Shown: positions 60,761 through 64,000 of the stretch, piece after piece
Position numbering within the stretch: position 1 is the first letter of the stretch
Layout of the letters: each line of letters opens with the position of its first letter
Assembly (NCBI GenBank): GCA_013298845.1
Contig: JAAFJN010000007.1
Location: forward strand, 32,235-96,234
DNA from: Chitinophagales bacterium
Lineage (GTDB): Bacteria > Bacteroidota > Bacteroidia > Chitinophagales > Saprospiraceae
Length of the DNA: 64,000 bases
Direction: 5' to 3'
Notes under the pieces: generated by a model
Told to the model about the DNA's origin: nothing
Databases searched by the model: none
The model's input: only the letters and a program-made list of their open reading frames with translations
Made by a program: the position numbers and the translations under genes

Positions 60761-61175
60761 TGGACTTTACATCTTCAGATTTAGTAGAGCCATTGGAATG
60801 GCCAGTTCCCATTTTGCAGTCTACGTTAAATTTAGCGCCGCTTTGTACCAACAATTTGCCGGTAGCGATATCGCCGTCAATTTCGGCGGTTTCCCGCACG
60901 TTGAGCAATTCGGTGACGCTGAGGGTTCCTTTAAAACGACCTTCGATAACGGCATTTTGGCAAGAAATTTCGCCTTCAACGCTGCCAGTTGGGCCAATAA
61001 TGACTTTAGATTTGCAAATGAGTTTGCCTTTAATGGTACCATCCACGCGGATATCGCTATCGCAGCGCACGGTACCTTCAACGGTAGTTCCTTTTACGAG
61101 GGCATTAAGGCCACCGACCGAAGGTGTACTGGTGGTGGTTTTGGAGTCTTCTGAACTTTTACTACTTCCGAACAT
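60717..61175 (-). CDS. Bactofilin
   Basis: A 152-residue cytoskeletal protein. The central part (about 22-115) is the bactofilin right-handed beta-helix with hydrophobic repeats (GTTVEGTVRCDSDIRVDG, GKLICKSKVIIGPTGSVEG, ISCQNAVIEGRFKG), flanked by disordered Ser/Thr-rich ends. It polymerises into filaments without nucleotide, often linked to cell shape. First gene of a three-gene operon. Confidence 0.88.
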   Translation of the reverse strand: MFGSSKSSEDSKTTTSTPSVGGLNALVKGTTVEGTVRCDSDIRVDGTIKGKLICKSKVIIGPTGSVEGEISCQNAVIEGRFKGTLSVTELLNVRETAEIDGDIATGKLLVQSGAKFNVDCKMGTGHSNGSTKSEDVKSNASATIAGKATTNN

Positions 61176-61561
61176 AGTTGTTTAGTCTTTATTATCCCGC
61201 GTCGTGGGCGGAATGTGATAAAAGAGATGCACGCGGTGGAAAAATAAAATCACATGCAATTGTTAAATGGGGATTATAGCGACACTTCAACATTCATGGG
61301 TACAGTCGCTTAAAAATTTAACCGCAAAGAAACGAAAAAAATTTCGATTCAGTATAACGCGCTTCCAAACAAGGTGGTAAAACTGCCGTTCAGGGGGCAT
61401 TTCCTTGGTTTTAGTAGGACAAAAATGAAAAAGATTCCCGATGCACACAAGCAAACGGGAATCTTTTTTTGAAGTGTTAGTTTGTGAATTGTTTTCCACA
61501 AACCAACGTATTGCTAATCAATTCTTTGCAATACTTATCAACAGTGGATGCGAGTAAGTTT
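61176..61561. other. Intergenic region between bactofilin and PorP/SprF genes
   Basis: About 385 bases with no gene. It holds the terminator at 61433-61470 and AT-rich sequence next to the bactofilin start, which should contain its promoter. No repeat of either dispersed family. Confidence 0.6.
61433..61470. terminator. Intrinsic terminator
   Basis: Stem GATTCCCG (61433-61440) with CGGGAATC (61456-61463), A-run on one side and seven Ts on the other. It ends the minus-strand PorP/SprF transcript and can work in both directions. Confidence 0.85.
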
Positions 61562-62611
61562 TTAGAAGTTCGGGCAATAAACACCACGACGCTCTGGTCC
61601 GCACACTTTATATAGCAAAGAGAACTCGAAAGCACCGTTACCGTTGGTGGCGTTGCGCAGGCTGGATGTATTGATGTCGTAACTAAAGCCCAATGTGAAT
61701 TGTTCGTAATCGAAGCGGGTGCTCAGGATGATAGCATCCATCAATTTACCTTGATCAAGTTTGTTGGAAACACGTGCCCACGCACCCAACTGGAACGCCT
61801 GGTGGTAGCGACGGCTGTTGCCCAAAAGGAACTTGAAGGAGTTACCTACGTTTACCTGGAAAGATGGACCCTGGAAAAAAGATACCACCCCTGGCAACAT
61901 ACTTACACGTTGTGCTACTTCAAATTCACCGCCAAAGTGAGCAGTTAATTTGCCGTACAGCGGAATGTTTTGCTCCTGGAAGGATACGTTGGCGCGGTTC
62001 AAGTGACTAAATGCCGTACCAAAATAAAAGTTGTTGTTTTCATCAAATACACTGAACCACAACAAACCAGCCGACATGTCGAGGAACACAAAACTGGGGT
62101 CAAGAACAATACCAGGTGCCAAGTCAGGATTGTATTGGCCGCCGTCGTTTTGAGAAGGCCACTGCAATTGCTGGCTGTTGATAGAGCGGTTGCTCACCCC
62201 AAAATCAGCACCAACCACAAGGTAGTGGGCTTTGCGGCGGGTTCCACCCATTTTTTTGGCGTAAGAGCCGGAAAGACGTGCCTGAATCGTTGCAAATTCA
62301 GAAGCACCGGCTTTGTCACCCCAAAGTGTACCACCCAATCCGAAATAGTCATAACGGCCAGTAGTCATTTTCTGGTCGTACGAAGCGGAGTACGTATTGT
62401 AAGCGTTCTGCTTCAGTACAGAAGCCCATTGGTTGCGGTAATTGGCTGTGAAGCGGTGATTACAGTTCATAACGCCTGTCATCGCAGGGTTAAGGTTGAG
62501 CGGGCTCATGTAGAACTGTGAAAAGTGAATGTCCTGAGCCGTAACAGCAAAAGCCGAGCACATGGCCAACACAAGCACCAAAACATTGCGTAGCGTCGTA
62601 GTTTTTTTCAT
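61562..62611 (-). CDS. PorP/SprF family T9SS-associated membrane protein
   Basis: A 349-residue protein: signal peptide (MCSAFAVTAQ), then DIHFSQFYMSPLNLNPAMTG, the hallmark start of PorP/SprF proteins, and NYRNQWASVLKQNAYNTYSAS. It ends with LLYKVCGPERRGVYCPNF, an unusual Cys-containing tail. Unlike the copy at 19.2-20.2 kb it is a single gene with its own terminator and no adjacent type B adhesin, so it may serve distant cargo. Confidence 0.92.
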   Translation of the reverse strand: MKKTTTLRNVLVLVLAMCSAFAVTAQDIHFSQFYMSPLNLNPAMTGVMNCNHRFTANYRNQWASVLKQNAYNTYSASYDQKMTTGRYDYFGLGGTLWGDKAGASEFATIQARLSGSYAKKMGGTRRKAHYLVVGADFGVSNRSINSQQLQWPSQNDGGQYNPDLAPGIVLDPSFVFLDMSAGLLWFSVFDENNNFYFGTAFSHLNRANVSFQEQNIPLYGKLTAHFGGEFEVAQRVSMLPGVVSFFQGPSFQVNVGNSFKFLLGNSRRYHQAFQLGAWARVSNKLDQGKLMDAIILSTRFDYEQFTLGFSYDINTSSLRNATNGNGAFEFSLLYKVCGPERRGVYCPNF

Positions 62612-62875
62612 AAATCGGACAAACGGTGTGTTTGAGCAGTAAGTGGATAATTATTAAATTGCAGTAGGCTGTAAATTCCTTTGCTAAGGCAAAAGTAAGA
62701 TGGAATTTATTGCCAACGAAATTTCAACCAACATTTTAACAGATTTACCTCGAATTTGAGTCCGAGGGCGTTTCAGGTGCTTTAAACGGGCAAATAAAAA
62801 GGATGTTTTTCGTTTCGTTTTTTTAACAAATCACCATTTATACAATGGCAACGCCAACAAGAAGCAATCCGGGGG

Positions 62876-63355
62876 TTATTCGCTGCCTGAAAGCCCGGGT
62901 TTTTTACCCCACTCCGGAAAGTCTTCCAAAAAATGCCAATCGTGCGCCGCGTAATCAATGCCACAACAATACGTCTGCAAACCATTGGTAATGGCCACAA
63001 AAGGCACCCCCAATGCCGTATTGTACCGCACAGCCTGAGACATTACCCCCTGGTCAACTGGTACCTTGGGCGATTTGCACTCCACCAATAACCACGGGCG
63101 TACATCCTGGTCAAACACCACAATGTCGCAGCGGCGCGGCATTCCGTTGACTTCAATCCCAATTTCGGAGCGGACGCGGTTGATCGGGTACTGCATACCT
63201 TGTAACAGGTACTGCAACGTCAGTTGGCGCAATAACTCTTCCGGGGTCATGACCACAAATTTTTTGCGAACGGGATCAAAAATTTTTTGTTTCCCCTCGA
63301 TGACTTTGATTTGTAAGGCCGAACGGTACTTTAAAAAATCAAGTTGCAGCAGCAT
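62876..63355 (-). CDS. Stand-alone HsdR N-terminal-like nuclease domain protein
   Basis: A 159-residue protein matching the type I restriction enzyme R N-terminal domain: PVRKKFVVMTPEELLRQLTLQYL, IGIEVNGMPRRCDIVVFDQDVRPWLLVECKSPK (split PD-(D/E)XK motif: Asp and ECK), and VSQAVRYNTALGVPFVAITNG-like end. There is no helicase, HsdM or HsdS, so it is not a restriction system; such free-standing copies are common in Bacteroidota. Confidence 0.85.
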   Translation of the reverse strand: MLLQLDFLKYRSALQIKVIEGKQKIFDPVRKKFVVMTPEELLRQLTLQYLLQGMQYPINRVRSEIGIEVNGMPRRCDIVVFDQDVRPWLLVECKSPKVPVDQGVMSQAVRYNTALGVPFVAITNGLQTYCCGIDYAAHDWHFLEDFPEWGKKPGLSGSE

Positions 63356-63446
63356 AATTTGGCCGCAAATAACCGCATTATTTGGATAAAAATAGTCACA
63401 AATGTGCTTAACGAATTTCGGTCACCGCCTTTTTTAAAATAACCCC

Positions 63447-63454
63447 TAATTTTG
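63447..63454 (+). promoter_or_regulatory. TAnnTTTG promoter element of the deiminase gene
   Basis: TAATTTTG, 31 bases before ATG 63486. Confidence 0.4.
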
Positions 63455-63485
63455 GCGACATTTTGTGACGTATAAAAACAATACC

Positions 63486-64000
63486 ATGACAAGAATTTTT
63501 ACTTTTTTGCTCAGCCTTTTATGGCTTCCTACGGGACTACTCGCCCAACATTATAACCAAACCCCGCCGCCCGAAGGCGTGCGCACCATGGCCGAATGGG
63601 AAGAATGTGGCACTTTGTGCGTCACCTGGCGCTCGTACCCCGATATTTTAGAAAAAATTGTAAAAGCCGCCCATCAGGAAACCAAAGTGCTGGTGTTGGT
63701 GCGCAACCAGGCATCCGTGGCAGCAGTTACCGATTCGCTGGTAAATGAAGACGTGGATATGGCCAACGTTCAGGTGGTGTTTGAACCCAGTACAACCGTC
63801 TGGATCCGCGATTACGGCCCCACCTCGGTGTATATCAACGACGTAGACTCGATGTTGCTCGTAGATTGGATTTACAACCGCAACCGCCCGGCCGACGATA
63901 CCATGTCGGTAGGCATTGGGCAATTGTTGGGGGTACCAGTGTATTCTACCCGCACGGCTCCGTACGATCTGGTGAATACCGGCGGGAATTTTATGGCCGA
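63486..64000 (+). CDS. Agmatine/peptidylarginine deiminase family protein, truncated by window edge
   Basis: The first 171 residues of an exported deiminase: signal peptide (LLSLLWLPTGLLAQ), then TPPPEGVRTMAEWEECGTLCVTW and STTVWIRDYGPTSVYIND (substrate-binding Arg-Asp of the PAD-porph family), then RPADDTM and a final VNTGGNFMA. The rest, with the catalytic Cys, lies outside the window. The exported form makes a peptidylarginine deiminase-like role more likely than agmatine breakdown. Confidence 0.85.
   Translation, partial: MTRIFTFLLSLLWLPTGLLAQHYNQTPPPEGVRTMAEWEECGTLCVTWRSYPDILEKIVKAAHQETKVLVLVRNQASVAAVTDSLVNEDVDMANVQVVFEPSTTVWIRDYGPTSVYINDVDSMLLVDWIYNRNRPADDTMSVGIGQLLGVPVYSTRTAPYDLVNTGGNFMA

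Noticed and set aside
62876..63355. Type I restriction system
   Set aside because: Only a free HsdR-N-like domain is present, without helicase, methylase or specificity genes.
1..64000. tRNA, rRNA or riboswitch genes
   Set aside because: Reading for conserved tRNA T-loop sequence and rRNA-like stretches found none; a covariance search could not be run here.

Overview
This window is chromosomal DNA of a Bacteroidota bacterium, most likely from Saprospiria (Saprospiraceae/Lewinella/Haliscomenobacter-like). The evidence is a SusC/SusD pair, a hybrid two-component sensor of the polysaccharide-utilisation type, T9SS/gliding parts (PorV, GldG, two PorP/SprF proteins), secreted proteins with type A and type B T9SS sorting domains, and promoters of the TAnnTTTG type. 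The lineage is an inference from gene content. I saw no rRNA, tRNA, CRISPR array, transposase or prophage.

Layout. 0-2 kb: small unrecognised genes, with a perfect 17-bp inverted repeat over one start codon. 2.3-19.2 kb: a beta-mannan utilisation locus with SusC, SusD, two surface glycan-binding lipoproteins, a GH26 mannanase, a GH5-like enzyme with a T9SS tail, and the hybrid sensor that probably controls them. 19.2-26.0 kb: a tightly packed minus-strand operon of ECF sigma factor, membrane-anchored TPR protein, papain-like protease with DUF4384, caspase-like protease, and PorP/SprF. 26.2-35.1 kb: a Fn3/CARDB-like protein, a SprB-repeat adhesin with a type B sorting domain, a DUF2490-like protein, a subclass B1 metallo-beta-lactamase, glycerate kinase with a DASS transporter, and a four-Fn3 T9SS protein. 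Four plus-strand units in this stretch, and the sigma operon itself, share the promoter-like motif GGTAACA-N12/13-TGCGATRT, so the sigma factor may control a local regulon of protease and adhesin genes. This is the best candidate for an undescribed system here.

35.2-40 kb: a secreted protein built from seven Cys-rich repeats of about 50 residues, then a second ECF sigma operon whose partner joins an inner-membrane anchor to a C-terminal beta-barrel-like domain. 40-50.9 kb: housekeeping and envelope genes (nucleotidyltransferase, PepC-like peptidase, HIT, DsrE, DUF983, M29 aminopeptidase, PAP2, thiolase, lytic transglycosylase, CE4 deacetylase, GldG). 50.9-56.5 kb: PorV, DUF1573, DUF4261, a fused 2-oxoacid dehydrogenase E1 and an acetyltransferase. 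56.6-58 kb: an AT-rich accessory patch with a tandemly duplicated small gene. 58-64 kb: a PQQ dehydrogenase with an internal haem c domain, bactofilin/AtpI genes lacking the expected ATP synthase genes behind them, a second PorP/SprF, an HsdR-N-like nuclease domain, and a truncated agmatine/peptidylarginine deiminase.

Two dispersed intergenic repeat families stand out. One is a palindromic element with GGTTTTGTGC/GCACAAAACC arms (four copies). The other is a larger inverted-repeat element with the terminal core TGCCCGTYGTAG (four copies) that sits exactly at gene ends and in two cases supplies stop codons.
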